Assembly (NCBI RefSeq): GCF_003383615.1
Contig: NZ_QNUL01000003.1
Coordinates: 310,001-374,000, forward strand
Direction of reading: 5' to 3'
Origin: Dyadobacter luteus
Lineage (GTDB): Bacteria; Bacteroidota; Bacteroidia; Cytophagales; Spirosomataceae
DNA: 64,000 bases
The position numbers and the translations under genes were made by a program. Shown piece after piece: positions 44,652-56,968 of this stretch (position 1 is the first letter of the stretch; each line of letters begins with the position of its first letter). A model generated the notes under the pieces. The model had not been told where the DNA came from. It did no database searches and saw only the letters and a list, made by a program, of their open reading frames with translations.

Positions 44652-47210
44652 TTAAAAATCGAGCCTGAATCTCGCTCTTATTCCCCATTCTGAAATATTG
44701 GGGTTGTCCAGGTAAGTAAAACGCTTAACAAGATCAACCCGAAGGAGTTTGAATATATTCGCAACACCTACGCTACCTTCAATATAAGGTTCTCTGGAAA
44801 GTGTGTAGGAAATTGGTTTGCCATCCTGATCCACCGGAAAGTGAAATACAGATGCTCCGTTTGCAGGATTATTTTCATCTCTGAGTCCGCCTACCAAGCC
44901 TTTGAAACTAAATACTTCTCTCAGTTTCAACTTTTTAAGTAAAGGCACTTTGTTAAACAAAAACCCATTCATGTAATACTGTACATCCAAACCTGCGTAG
45001 TGATCACTCACAAACTCCAGGAAGTTCATCAGGTTATAAGAATTAAGCTGATAGGCATAGGTTTGGTTCGCACGATGAATGGTCAGCAATGGAAAAGGAA
45101 TATTCTTTCCTACTATATAGCCCCCTTCTCCCGTCAGATCCACAAATCCAAACTGCGACAAATACACTCTTTTCGTAATGTTAGCATTGAAATTATGGTA
45201 GCTTGTCTGCCCATCCAACACTCCTTTTAACCCAGCATTGTAGCGAAGTGTAAAAATCGGGAATTTGTTGATGATCGGCGTTCTGTACAATTTCCCCTGG
45301 TAAAACTGTTCTCCCGGCGCATAACGAAGCTCTACATTCACTTCGGTATTTCTCAAACGTTCAATATTCACAACATCGCCAATAGGCTTCACAGCTTCGT
45401 AGCGCAGTATACCTGCCGGACTTTGCGCCCATTGCGTAAATCCTAATTTGTAGGAGAAACGGTTCTGGAACTCACGCACATACTCCAGCTTATATACATC
45501 ATTGTAAAGCCATCTGTTGTTATCTCCACGTTTGAAAGATAGAAGGAAGTTGTCTTCCTGTACAAACTGAAGATCCTGTCCCGGAATTTTAGTATCGCGC
45601 TGATAACTTGCTCTTATGTAATGCAGCGGGAAATGATAAACCGATTTGTTATTCAGCGAATAGGTTCCACTTAAAAAGTATTTCCATTTTTCATCTTTGA
45701 AACCATAGGCAGCATATGTTTCGAAAAATACTCGTTTACTCAGTTCTGTAGTTGTCCGACCACCAAATCGCAAACGCAAACCTTCCACAGGGTTGAAGCT
45801 GTAAAAAGTATTCACAGGCCCTATTTCCACTTTACCAAAAGACTTGTATCCAGCCAAAAACAAAGTTGTAATATCCATCGTTCTGCGGAAGGATGGGATC
45901 GTTTGCAGTGTGTCTACATTTCGATAGATGTTCTTTTCCGATCTGTCCAAAGGCATATGCCGCACCTGAGCCCAATAGTTCTCTCCTTTTCTTTCCAGAG
46001 GGTTAAATACGATCTGCTGCGCCGGACCCCGGTAAAGGCTGTCAGCCTGCTCCTTGTTGATCTCGTAATTTTTGAAATTAACAGTACGTTGCCCGTACAA
46101 GCCAGCGCCTTTATCCCCAAGCGCGAATTCCATCCCCAACGTGGTTTTGCTCAGGTGATAACGACCGTCTGTACTTTTCTCAAACTCAAGACGCGCTTCC
46201 AAATCCCTCATAAAATTGAGGTTGATATCTTTATTCACCGTCAGGTATGCGTTTTGGACTGCGTAATTCCCATCAAGCGTGATGAATAGCCTTCCTTCGA
46301 AAAGCATATCCGTTTTGTTACGCGGCACAAATCCAAGTTCAATCAGCCACGGCTCCTGAGTTTTGACAGTATCCCTGATAAAAAACTTATAGAATGTAGG
46401 TGCAGTGTTTGCAATAGGGCTCAGTAACAGGTTCGTCGCAATTGAAACATCATTTTTATAAATGTTGATGTCTTCATACAAACGGTTGAAATAAGCACTC
46501 AAACCATCGTTATCAACAAATTTGCTATCGAATTCCGCACGGCGATTTGCCTTTACCCATTGTTTCTTGGTATACGGACTTTTACGAAAGTAAACCTGCG
46601 ACAGTTTTTCTTCCATGTATGCAGGCAGCATATTCTTGCCACCTATTGCTGCCGAATCCTGGTCATTGAACAGAAACTGATAATTCTTAAATACCTTTCT
46701 ATCCTTAAATTTATCCGACAGGTTGCTCAGGGCAAAAGACATTTTCTCATACTGCTCATACTCTACGAAATCGTAGTTAGCCATTTGATTTTTGTCTTTG
46801 TTAGCAATCACCTGGCGAATCAGCTGAACAGCAGGATTATCCCTGTTACGGTATTTCGCTCTACCTTTTACCGTGATCTCTTTGAGCATAGAAGCATCCA
46901 CACGCATTTTGATATTCTGCACCTGATTGGTGCCCTGCGGTATCGTTCTTTCTACACTTTCGTAACCCACATATGTAAACCTGATCCGGAAATTGGGGGC
47001 TGTCAGGGTCATTGCATATTTCCCATCCACATCCGAGGTGGTTCCCATGGTTGTTCCAGGAATAACAATATTTACGTACGGTAATGTCTCTCCGGTTTTT
47101 TCATCAGTGATCACCCCTTTTACGGTGGCGGACTGTGCCGTTGCATCTGCAATTCCTAAAAACAGAATTGAGATAGAGAGCACCCATTTTATATATGCTT
47201 GCTTAAACAT
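44652..47210 (-). CDS. DUF5686 / carboxypeptidase-regulatory-like outer-membrane protein
   Basis: 852 residues from the ATG at 47210 (TTG at 47246 is less likely). Signal peptide ending near ATAQS, a carboxypeptidase-regulatory-like (CarboxypepD_reg) domain (about 25-110: VKGVITDEKTGETLPYVNIV), then a DUF5686 region and a C-terminal beta-barrel-like part ending IRARFRLDF with terminal Phe. This combination is common in Bacteroidota outer-membrane proteins of unknown function. Located in the lipid cluster, on the same strand. It may take part in outer-membrane assembly or lipid transfer; that is speculation. Confidence 0.85.
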   Translation of the reverse strand: MFKQAYIKWVLSISILFLGIADATAQSATVKGVITDEKTGETLPYVNIVIPGTTMGTTSDVDGKYAMTLTAPNFRIRFTYVGYESVERTIPQGTNQVQNIKMRVDASMLKEITVKGRAKYRNRDNPAVQLIRQVIANKDKNQMANYDFVEYEQYEKMSFALSNLSDKFKDRKVFKNYQFLFNDQDSAAIGGKNMLPAYMEEKLSQVYFRKSPYTKKQWVKANRRAEFDSKFVDNDGLSAYFNRLYEDINIYKNDVSIATNLLLSPIANTAPTFYKFFIRDTVKTQEPWLIELGFVPRNKTDMLFEGRLFITLDGNYAVQNAYLTVNKDINLNFMRDLEARLEFEKSTDGRYHLSKTTLGMEFALGDKGAGLYGQRTVNFKNYEINKEQADSLYRGPAQQIVFNPLERKGENYWAQVRHMPLDRSEKNIYRNVDTLQTIPSFRRTMDITTLFLAGYKSFGKVEIGPVNTFYSFNPVEGLRLRFGGRTTTELSKRVFFETYAAYGFKDEKWKYFLSGTYSLNNKSVYHFPLHYIRASYQRDTKIPGQDLQFVQEDNFLLSFKRGDNNRWLYNDVYKLEYVREFQNRFSYKLGFTQWAQSPAGILRYEAVKPIGDVVNIERLRNTEVNVELRYAPGEQFYQGKLYRTPIINKFPIFTLRYNAGLKGVLDGQTSYHNFNANITKRVYLSQFGFVDLTGEGGYIVGKNIPFPLLTIHRANQTYAYQLNSYNLMNFLEFVSDHYAGLDVQYYMNGFLFNKVPLLKKLKLREVFSFKGLVGGLRDENNPANGASVFHFPVDQDGKPISYTLSREPYIEGSVGVANIFKLLRVDLVKRFTYLDNPNISEWGIRARFRLDF

Positions 47211-47309
47211 GGCGTAAGCTGAATAATTTCCTTTTTTATTTTTCAAAGCACTTCCTTCCGGACAAGTTTGCTAACTGTCCGCTGACTTAATCTCAGATCC
47301 GTTTTTATG

Positions 47310-48331
47310 CTATAACCACTGGTGTTCCCTGTACCAGCTCAGTGTTTGATATACACCTTTTTCGAGTTCAAATTGAGGTGTATACCCCAATCGCACTTTC
47401 GCTTTTTCAATGGAACAGTTCCAGTTTTCAGCTGTAAGTTCTCCAATCTTTTCCCTATTGAGTACCGGGGCATTACGGGAAAAAGTTGAGCATATTTCGA
47501 GTATTTCTGCGGTAAGTTTTATAACTCCGACAGGCAAATGAATCCTGGTGAGCTTGTTTTTGCTAAAATTCCTGAACAAATCGGCCAACTGGTATCGGTT
47601 GTATTCCCTTCCGTCGGATATATTGTAAACGGTATGGTTCACGTCAGTCTCATTGAGAGCAGCCATCGTAGCCGCCACCAGATCGTGTACATATACAAAA
47701 CTCAGCCGCTGTGGTTTTTGGCCTATGTACAGATCAAGACCTTTGCTTAATGTCTTGAACAATATATAAATATCCTTTTCTCCGGGACCGTATACGGCTG
47801 TTGGTCTGATAGTTGTAAGCGGAAGCTTTGTCAGCTCTGCCAGATAACTTTCCGCAAGCAACTTACTTTTACCGTAAGATGTAACGGGTCTCGGATCGGT
47901 ATATTCGTCAATCGGTATCGGCGAATTGTATTGAATCGGACCAAGTGCTGCAAGACTGCTCATGAAGACAAAGCGCTTCAAAGGAAATCCCGCTTCCAGT
48001 GCTGCCTGAGCAAGACGAAGCGTGTAGGTGGCATTGATCTCGTTATATATCCCGGTTTCTTTGGCGCGGGTCACGCCTGCTGCATGAATTACATGACTGT
48101 AAGCACTACTTTTAAATAAATCGAGTAACGCTTCCTTTGAGTTAAAATCCGGATACACAAATAGCAGTTTCCCTGTTTTATTCTCCTCTGCCTTTTCTCC
48201 CAACACTTTCAGTTCACTCGTATTGCTCGATCTTCTCACTGCAGCATGCACTTCAAATCCCTCATCCAACGCTGCCTTCACAAGATGCTGACCAATGAAT
48301 CCACTTGCTCCGGTAATCAAAACTCTTTTAA

Positions 48332-48335
<4 letters not shown>
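47310..48335 (-). CDS. NAD-dependent epimerase/dehydratase-type reductase, ceramide reductase candidate
   Basis: 341 residues, extended SDR. Glycine motif TGASGFIGQHLVKAAL (8-23), SSLAALGP serine region, catalytic SYGKSKLLAES (YxxxK). It overlaps the GNAT gene upstream by 4 bp. In Caulobacter, an NAD-epimerase-type protein (CerR) next to serine palmitoyltransferase reduces the 3-keto group in ceramide synthesis, and the present order is the same. The assignment rests on this gene context and family, not on sequence alone; other sugar-nucleotide epimerase roles are possible. Confidence 0.8.
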
Positions 48336-50673
<2,338 letters not shown>

Positions 50674-50782
50674 CTAAAATCGGGAAACACTTGTTGAGAC
50701 TCCCCCCGGAGGTAAAATATTCGTTCCTAACTTAATATTTTACAAAAAAAACAAATTGGCTTAACAATCCCTTCATCTTCTG

Positions 50783-51397
50783 TCAGGAACTTCGAAAAAG
50801 ATAATTCGTAACCATACCGATTACGTGGTTTTTATGTGTCTCTGTAAACTGATCAAAATCTTCTTCTGATAGCCCATACATCTTACGGTGCATGTTTTTC
50901 CCAACAAAAACAAACTGAAGACTACCCATGATGATTGGCATAAGATGCTCAACTTCAATATCTCTTACCAAACCATTTTTCTTGGCATCTTCTATTTGCT
51001 TAATTAGGATACCGTTCAGCAACTCCTTGTATTTAGACAGCTCCGGCAGAAGATTCTCGCAATCACGATGAATTTCCGTCATGATAAAAAGAACCAGTGT
51101 AGGCTCCTCTTTCATCATTCTGTAATCCTCTTCTATAATCTCAATAATCTTTTCTTCCAGACCAATCGGCTTTTCCAGAATTTTGATCGTATTGGTACAG
51201 TACAATTGAAACAAATCTCTGAAAATCTCAATGAACAGCTTCTCCTTACTTCTGAAATAGTAGTTCGTAAGGGCAATGTTCATACCCGCCGCATCCGCAA
51301 TATCCCTTGCCGTCGTACCTGCAAAACCTTTCTTCAAAAAGACAGATTTGGCAGCCTCCTTTAGTTTTTCCTCACTGGATAAGTTGATACACTTCAC
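50783..51397 (-). CDS. TetR family transcriptional regulator
   Basis: About 204 residues from GTG at 51397 (a TTG at 51424 is possible; no in-frame ATG is near). The N-terminal HTH is EKLKEAAKSVFLKKGFAGTT followed by ARDIADAAGMN and TNYYFRSKEKLFIEIF. The C-terminal ligand-binding region is helical. It is upstream of serine palmitoyltransferase on the same strand, so it may be the first gene of the lipid operon or its regulator, perhaps sensing an acyl-CoA or lipid. That regulatory link is inference. Confidence 0.88.
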   Translation of the reverse strand: MKCINLSSEEKLKEAAKSVFLKKGFAGTTARDIADAAGMNIALTNYYFRSKEKLFIEIFRDLFQLYCTNTIKILEKPIGLEEKIIEIIEEDYRMMKEEPTLVLFIMTEIHRDCENLLPELSKYKELLNGILIKQIEDAKKNGLVRDIEVEHLMPIIMGSLQFVFVGKNMHRKMYGLSEEDFDQFTETHKNHVIGMVTNYLFRSS

Positions 51398-51820
51398 AAT
51401 GCTAATTGTTGTTGTTGATAGCAAAGGTCGTCGATGATTTCGGATTCTCCAACGATTTCAAATATAAATTTTAAACAACCATTTAAAAACTTCATTTAAA
51501 ATAGTTTGATATCAGAATATTTACATTTTTATCCAGATAAAAATTCCCGCAAACCCTGATTTATTTTAATTAATTGTTAATTCATTGTGAACGTTGTTAA
51601 TAGCATCCACTCTCTTTGGAATACGGCTCAAAATTGCACGGACAGATACAATATACTTACCATCAAACATTTACAATATATCTACAGAAGAAAAAAACAG
51701 TAATTTCAGTAAACACGGGTTTGCACTACAGAAGATTTCACTTCCCATTACACCCTTCTCTCTAACCAAATATTAAGAAATTACATACAATCAGAAAGAC
51801 CCGAAATACCGGATAAACAA
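51398..51820. other. Intergenic, no gene seen
   Basis: About 420 bp of AT-rich DNA upstream of the TetR gene and before the terminator at 51821. It should contain the TetR promoter. The only frame (51594-51776, plus strand) has shadow-like composition. Confidence 0.6.
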
Positions 51821-51852
51821 AAAAAAGTGATTGCCGTTGTGGCAATCACTTT
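51821..51852 (-). terminator. Intrinsic terminator after the second T9SS protein
   Basis: 12-bp stem AAAGTGATTGCC / GGCAATCACTTT with loop GTTGT, A-run on the left, 37 bp past the stop at 51890. Confidence 0.85.
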
Positions 51853-51889
51853 CTCCAATAGTAACTAAATTTTACGCTAATTCAGGATA

Positions 51890-53359
51890 TTATCTGGCAA
51901 TCACAATACGGTGTGTATAGTGTGATCCGTCGTTAACCGTCACACGAACCAGATAAGTACCAGTTAGCAAGCTTTTCACATCTACACCTTTATCAGCCGC
52001 AACTTCCTTGTTAAAGGAAACAACATTACCCGCATTGTTGAAAATTGTAACTTCCTTCACAGTCTGCTGACCTTCTTCCTGCACAAACAATTGCTGAGCA
52101 ACTGGGTTAGGGAAAAGATTCATTTGGATATTGCTGCCTTCAAGCTGCACACCAACTATTTTACTGTAAGCAAAAGAACCATCCAGATCAACCATTTTAA
52201 GACGGTAGTAGCTCTTTCCTCCAAGTGGAGACAAGTCTGTGAAGCTGTAATTGTTCAGCACATCACTGTTTTGCGCAGCAGCTTTTGTTCCAGCCAACTG
52301 CCAGTTTTTAGCATCTGCACTTTTCTCAACCTCGAACTTCTCGCTGTTAGTCTCAGCAGTTGTACTCCATTTAACATCCACAGTGCTAAGCTTTCCTTCC
52401 GAAGTAGCTTTTGCAACGAATGAAGTTAAGGTAACAGGAAGTGGATTAACTTCGTACGTATATGTAAGACATACACCGGCCTTCGCATATGTACTTACTT
52501 CAAATGCGGAGTTACCACTGGTGCTTGTAATAGCAGTAGCAGCCTCAGCCATAACATCAAAAGATACTTGACCAGCACCAATAAACTCACTGAATTCGCT
52601 AACAGTCAACACTTCAGATTTTGCTGACGAGATATCATAATATGTCAACACCTGATCTGGAGTAAGACTTATTCTTTCTGCTTGTCTGTTACCTGCAAAC
52701 AACTTGTAGCTTTCCAGCCCCGCATATGTCTTACCTGCAGGCCCCTCAATTGATACTAATGCACCTAAATCCAATTTAGAATATGTCGCACCTGTAGAAG
52801 TAGCTGTTATCTTAATTGTTGGGTTCTCTACAGCTGCCGAATGGAAGACAGATACAGACTGCAAAGCTGCATTGTTGGTCGGCCGTGCCTTATCGACTAA
52901 AACTGTACCCTGCCAGTCGGTCATATTATTAGTTGAAACACCACAATTGGTAATTGTTTTATCACCCGCCACAAGTACAAGATCTGAAATGCTGTTGTTT
53001 CCGGCAGCGGCAACAATACTAGTTGATGGACTCCCACTTAATGCAGAAAAACCAGCAGTAGGATAGACGTACGAAACCTGATAGGTATTCCCAACATGCC
53101 CAAATAAACTAAAATTTCCAGTATTATCACTTAATGCGTACGATACAGGAACACTAGTTCCACCATCAACACGTGACAAGATAGCGATAATACCTGCAGG
53201 AGTTTGTGACGTTCCATTCACTGTTACTTTACCATTAATTACAGCACTATGGACGCTGCTGTGATTAGGTGCCGGTAGCACTGGCAACGCCTGCCCAAAG
53301 GTATAAGTGCTCAGTCCTGCGCACAAAACAACTTGAAAAATTGCTAAAAGTTTTTTCAT
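51890..53359 (-). CDS. Secreted T9SS type A sorting-domain protein
   Basis: 489 residues: signal peptide (MKKLLAIFQVVLCAGLSTYT, cleaved near TFGQA), an N-terminal domain with a CarboxypepD-like GKVTVNGTSQTPAGIIAILS start, a beta-rich middle, a module (LPVTLTSFVAKATSEG, then TDLSPLGGKSYYRLKMVD) that parallels one in the large T9SS protein at 26733, and a C-terminal sorting domain (LFPNPVAQQLFVQEEG, ending THRIVIAR). Exported through the type IX system. The function of the middle region is not recognised. Confidence 0.87.
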   Translation of the reverse strand: MKKLLAIFQVVLCAGLSTYTFGQALPVLPAPNHSSVHSAVINGKVTVNGTSQTPAGIIAILSRVDGGTSVPVSYALSDNTGNFSLFGHVGNTYQVSYVYPTAGFSALSGSPSTSIVAAAGNNSISDLVLVAGDKTITNCGVSTNNMTDWQGTVLVDKARPTNNAALQSVSVFHSAAVENPTIKITATSTGATYSKLDLGALVSIEGPAGKTYAGLESYKLFAGNRQAERISLTPDQVLTYYDISSAKSEVLTVSEFSEFIGAGQVSFDVMAEAATAITSTSGNSAFEVSTYAKAGVCLTYTYEVNPLPVTLTSFVAKATSEGKLSTVDVKWSTTAETNSEKFEVEKSADAKNWQLAGTKAAAQNSDVLNNYSFTDLSPLGGKSYYRLKMVDLDGSFAYSKIVGVQLEGSNIQMNLFPNPVAQQLFVQEEGQQTVKEVTIFNNAGNVVSFNKEVAADKGVDVKSLLTGTYLVRVTVNDGSHYTHRIVIAR

Positions 53360-54112
53360 TAGGAAAACCCGATTAAATTGTTGATTACGAATTATTTGAT
53401 TTAAACTTCTTGAAAATCAATTTCCGCCAAGTCTTACACAAAGCAGAAAAATGAAAAGAGGGAAAAGAGATATAATTTAATTTTTTCAATATTCACTTGT
53501 GCTGGTTTACATTCAACACAAAATATCGATAATAGAAAAAATTTTAGTTTTTGATAAATTCTACGCATCAAAAGTAGAATGTTTCGAGCACCTCGACAAC
53601 CAATTTTCCCTGTAAATCAAATAATTGCAAACATATCTGCATAAGATTAGTATTAATTCTACTCTACACCAATTAGGAATCCTACTATTCAATTGACACA
53701 TTTCGAACTGTGACATAAATTGTAAATATTTTATATTGCATTCAGAAGAACTTTTCCCTACACCAATAAAAGTGCAATAAGCCTTGTAGGTAGAAGAAGG
53801 AATTCAGGAGGTTAAACCCTCATCTCATATTGACCTTCCCCTGTTATTTCATTTTGTTAATCCGTTCAATTCGAATCTTCGTTTAGTTACATATGAATCA
53901 AAAATAATTTACTGCAATTGTCGTCATTATTCTACTAATGAAATGTGGGATTTCTATGGAAAGTCTAAATTAAAAATCAGAACTTTGGCTTTCTTACACG
54001 CACTCATCAAAATCCCGACCCACACGCAGTCTGAAACCGCTGTAAATAAGATTTAAACTTCTTATTTACAGCCAAATGACCCATACCTTACCATCCATTT
54101 TTAGAGTTTAAA
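53360..54112. other. AT-rich intergenic region with one hairpin, no gene seen
   Basis: A 750-bp region between two divergently transcribed genes. It holds promoters for both, but no frame with coding composition. The hairpin at 54039-54072 is listed separately. Confidence 0.6.
54039..54072. promoter_or_regulatory. 12-bp inverted repeat upstream of a response regulator gene
   Basis: GCTGTAAATAAG (54039-54050) and CTTATTTACAGC (54061-54072) form a perfect 12-bp stem with a 10-nt AT-rich loop, ending 40 bp before the regulator start. There is no T-tract, so an operator is likelier than a terminator. Confidence 0.55.
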
Positions 54113-54736
54113 ATGAACGTATTAATTGTCGAAGACCATCCTTTGTTCATCATTGGAACTACGCTAACAATAAGAGATATCAGTCCTGAGGCCATTATTT
54201 CAACTGCCACCACATTTCCGGATGCCTTGATTCTTCTCGAAAAAGATAAATTCGATATCGTTATTCTGGACATAGATTTACCGGGAGGTGAGAATCTTAA
54301 AATGATGGATATGATCCGTAAGATTGCTCCGCAGGTCAGCATTCTGATTCATTCCGCATTTGATGAACACCTGTATGCAATGCCGTATCTACAGGCAGGT
54401 GCAGATGGATTTGTCTCTAAAAAAGCAACTCCTGATGAATTTAAGAATGCAGTGAATACTATCATGAATGGTAAGAAATACCTCAGCTACGAAATACAGC
54501 AAACACTACTTACTAACATTGGGGAGCCAAAGCCTACAAGTCAGCTGACTCCCAGCGAATTGCAGGTAATGCAACTACTGATAGAAGGGAAATGGACAAA
54601 GGAGATAGCTCACTTGCTGAATTTGAAGCAAAACACGATCAGCACGTATAAAAGAAGAATATTTGACAAGCTCAATGTAAGGGATTCTATAGAGCTGGCA
54701 AAAAAAATGTCTCTATCCACAAAATCTCACCATTAA
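54113..54736 (+). CDS. NarL/LuxR-type response regulator
   Basis: 207 residues. Receiver domain about 1-120 with the acid pocket in IVEDHPLF, phosphoacceptor in VILDIDLPGG, Ser at ILIHSAF and Lys in GFVSKKATP, all normal. C-terminal LuxR HTH about 140-200 (LTPSELQVMQLLIEGKWTKE, then HLLNLKQNTISTYKRRIFDK). No histidine kinase is adjacent, so its partner is an orphan. It is divergent from the T9SS gene across a 750-bp gap and convergent with the phosphoesterase. Confidence 0.92.
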   Translation: MNVLIVEDHPLFIIGTTLTIRDISPEAIISTATTFPDALILLEKDKFDIVILDIDLPGGENLKMMDMIRKIAPQVSILIHSAFDEHLYAMPYLQAGADGFVSKKATPDEFKNAVNTIMNGKKYLSYEIQQTLLTNIGEPKPTSQLTPSELQVMQLLIEGKWTKEIAHLLNLKQNTISTYKRRIFDKLNVRDSIELAKKMSLSTKSHH

Positions 54737-54746
54737 CTCCTCTGGC

Positions 54747-54793
54747 TGGCTATCAATCCATTTCACTCAGAAGGTGTAATAGATTGATAGCCA
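54747..54793. terminator. Bidirectional terminator between convergent genes
   Basis: 12-bp inverted repeat TGGCTATCAATC (54747-54758) / GATTGATAGCCA (54782-54793) between the regulator stop and the phosphoesterase stop, with T-rich DNA after it. Confidence 0.65.
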
Positions 54794-54807
54794 CATTTAT
54801 TTTGCTA

Positions 54808-55947
54808 TCAGGCCAGTGTTTTTCTGTTTTTAATAACGATGAGGTTCCTGTCGAACAACGCTGCCGGCGAGAAATCTTCTGTAATCATCTCATGAGGAAT
54901 CGTATAGTATTCGGTGACGAGTTCTACACCTTCTGGTTTCCGCGACAAAATTACCTTAAGAAAACCATGTTTGGTATCGCAGAAATTTTTCAGCTCTACC
55001 CCTTCAAATAGCGGATTTTTTGAAGTGAAACGTTCGTCGGAAACTTCTGCAACGGCATGCAGCTCGTCGTAACCACCAGCCCCCGCAACAATAAACGGCA
55101 CCTCTGCCCCATCATCATATCTCTTACTGAATCTTTGGTAGTTATGAACGTGGCCACTAAAAACAATATCAGGCCTCACGCCGGTTTCGGCATAACTTCT
55201 CTCAAAAAACTCAATCATAGGAATACTTGCTCCATGATTAATGTCGGCTGAATAGGGAGCATGATGAATACAAACAATCAGCGCTTTATCCGGATGCCGG
55301 GATGCTGCCCATCTCAATTGTTCCACAAACCACTGCTCCTGCTCTCCCCGGATGGCTCCGTACTTGGTTACATTCCCGTGCAAACCAATGATATTCGCAA
55401 GGGGTGTTTCCAAAACCCAGTACATATTGGGCTGAATCATACTTTGGCGTTCACTACCTCCGCTGAATGCGATTGCTCCAGCTTCCCTGGCACAAAAAAC
55501 CTGCATGAAAGCAGACAAACTTGTATAGGGAACCGGGTTATCGGGATTTACATCACTATCATGATTTCCAGGTATTGCAAAAATAGGTGCAGGATAGTGT
55601 TTATAAGGTTCGAAAAACTGCCTTTCAAATCTTTCAATTTCTCCATGATTGTAAACCACGTCTCCAAGATGATACAGGAACGACGGTTTTTCTTCAACCT
55701 GAAACTGATCTTCCAACTGAGCCGCAACAAGCTTTTGAAAATCAGGACTGCGGAGACTGCCCGTGTCACCCACCATGTGAAAAGCAAGCGTATCTCCTGC
55801 TTTTCCGGGAATGACTTTGTCCAGACTGAGGCGATATGGATATTTGCCGGTTGGATCCGGAAGATTTTGAAACTTAAAAGAATCATCCGGCTGATCTTTC
55901 TTGATCACCGGTACAGTGTACTTTTGATTTGCAACTAAAAACGTCAT
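54808..55947 (-). CDS. Metallophosphoesterase, purple acid phosphatase-like
   Basis: About 379 residues from the ATG at 55947. Metal-binding motifs of the calcineurin-like superfamily: FHMVGDTG (GD), HLGDVVYNHG (GD), AIPGNHDSDV (GNHD), CIHHAPYS (H) and VFSGHVHNYQRF (GHxH). Likely a phosphomonoesterase or phosphodiesterase. No signal peptide is obvious, though the N-terminus has hydrophobic residues. Substrate unknown. Confidence 0.87.
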   Translation of the reverse strand: MTFLVANQKYTVPVIKKDQPDDSFKFQNLPDPTGKYPYRLSLDKVIPGKAGDTLAFHMVGDTGSLRSPDFQKLVAAQLEDQFQVEEKPSFLYHLGDVVYNHGEIERFERQFFEPYKHYPAPIFAIPGNHDSDVNPDNPVPYTSLSAFMQVFCAREAGAIAFSGGSERQSMIQPNMYWVLETPLANIIGLHGNVTKYGAIRGEQEQWFVEQLRWAASRHPDKALIVCIHHAPYSADINHGASIPMIEFFERSYAETGVRPDIVFSGHVHNYQRFSKRYDDGAEVPFIVAGAGGYDELHAVAEVSDERFTSKNPLFEGVELKNFCDTKHGFLKVILSRKPEGVELVTEYYTIPHEMITEDFSPAALFDRNLIVIKNRKTLA

Positions 55948-56120
55948 TCCCAAAAATACAAAACTTGTGTGAAGCCATAATTAATTACACTACGGAATAG
56001 ATGAGAAAATCCCCGACTGCGGAGCACAACTGTAAGATCATGAGAATTTTTATAATCTTATAAAGTTAAAGTCTTACTTTCGTAAACCAGATCCGCTTTT
56101 CATACATCAATACCGCTGCC

Positions 56121-56471
56121 ATGAACAAACCTGCAAACATTGATGCGTATATAAATGACTTTCCTGAAGAAATCCGGCAACGCCTGCAAGACATCAGATC
56201 GACCGTAAAAACGATTGTTCCCGATGCAGGGGAAGCCATCAAATATGGAATGCCGACGTTTGTATGGAAAGGCAACCTTGTTCATTTTGCTGCATTCAAA
56301 AATCATATCGGCTTCTACCCTGCTCCTGCAGATCCTGCCGGTTTCGAGATTGATCTTTCAGCCTACAAAACAGGTAAAGGTTCAATTCAATTTCCCCACA
56401 ACCAGGCATTACCTCTTCATATAATTATTGCTATTACAAAATGGAGAGTGAAAAAGATGATTACAGCCTGA
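56121..56471 (+). CDS. DUF1801 (YdhG-like iron-chaperone family) protein
   Basis: 116 residues. The family pattern is clear: IDAYINDFPEEIRQRLQDIR, AGEAIKYGMPTFVWKGNLVH, IGFYPAP, then the basic C-terminus ITKWRVKKMI. These frataxin-fold proteins are small and their role is uncertain; some are annotated as iron chaperones. It is monocistronic. Confidence 0.87.
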   Translation: MNKPANIDAYINDFPEEIRQRLQDIRSTVKTIVPDAGEAIKYGMPTFVWKGNLVHFAAFKNHIGFYPAPADPAGFEIDLSAYKTGKGSIQFPHNQALPLHIIIAITKWRVKKMITA

Positions 56472-56968
56472 GGAAATTACAGGAACTTCGGAACCATCTG
56501 AATGACACATTTTCAATACAAACGAAATAATCTGCCGTTTTTCATAACGATATCAATTGTAACCGTTGTATTAAAAATTATACGTATATTGTATAGGTAC
56601 ATTTGAATTTATCCGCTACATTTGGGAATAAACACATTTTTTGAGGTTCAAACAGAAATGTAACCGAAAAGAATGTATCCCTCAACTTTATAAAAATTTC
56701 AAAATGTCAGAACTCAACGAAGAATTCTACACACTTCACCTTCATTCTACAAGTAAAAGCAACCGTGTGAAAAAACATATTGTATTTACACAACGACTTT
56801 GATCAAATGCAGTAGTATGCCGGGTGACTCTCCTGATAGCATACTGCAATTACTTGATCTTATCCTGAATAAGTCCGATGCCGTGAACAGCTGATCTCCG
56901 GTCAGGGCTCATATCATGTATTAACGTTTTGCTGTCCACTACCAGAATTAATCCATTACCTTATCCTC
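56472..56968. other. Intergenic, one possible short leader ORF
   Basis: About 500 bp before the second response regulator. It holds a 32-codon frame (56704-56802, MSELNEEFYTLHLHSTSKSN and a basic end) with no homology I recognise, and a weak AGTATGC/GCATACT stem near 56815-56845. Neither is confidently functional. Confidence 0.35.

Noticed and set aside
56704-56802. 32-codon ORF before the 56969 response regulator
   Set aside because: Very short, no homology recognised and no upstream site; kept only as a note in the gap entry.
56815-56845. AGTATGC / GCATACT stem as a possible terminator or riboswitch
   Set aside because: Only seven base pairs, long loop, no T-tract and no riboswitch core recognised.
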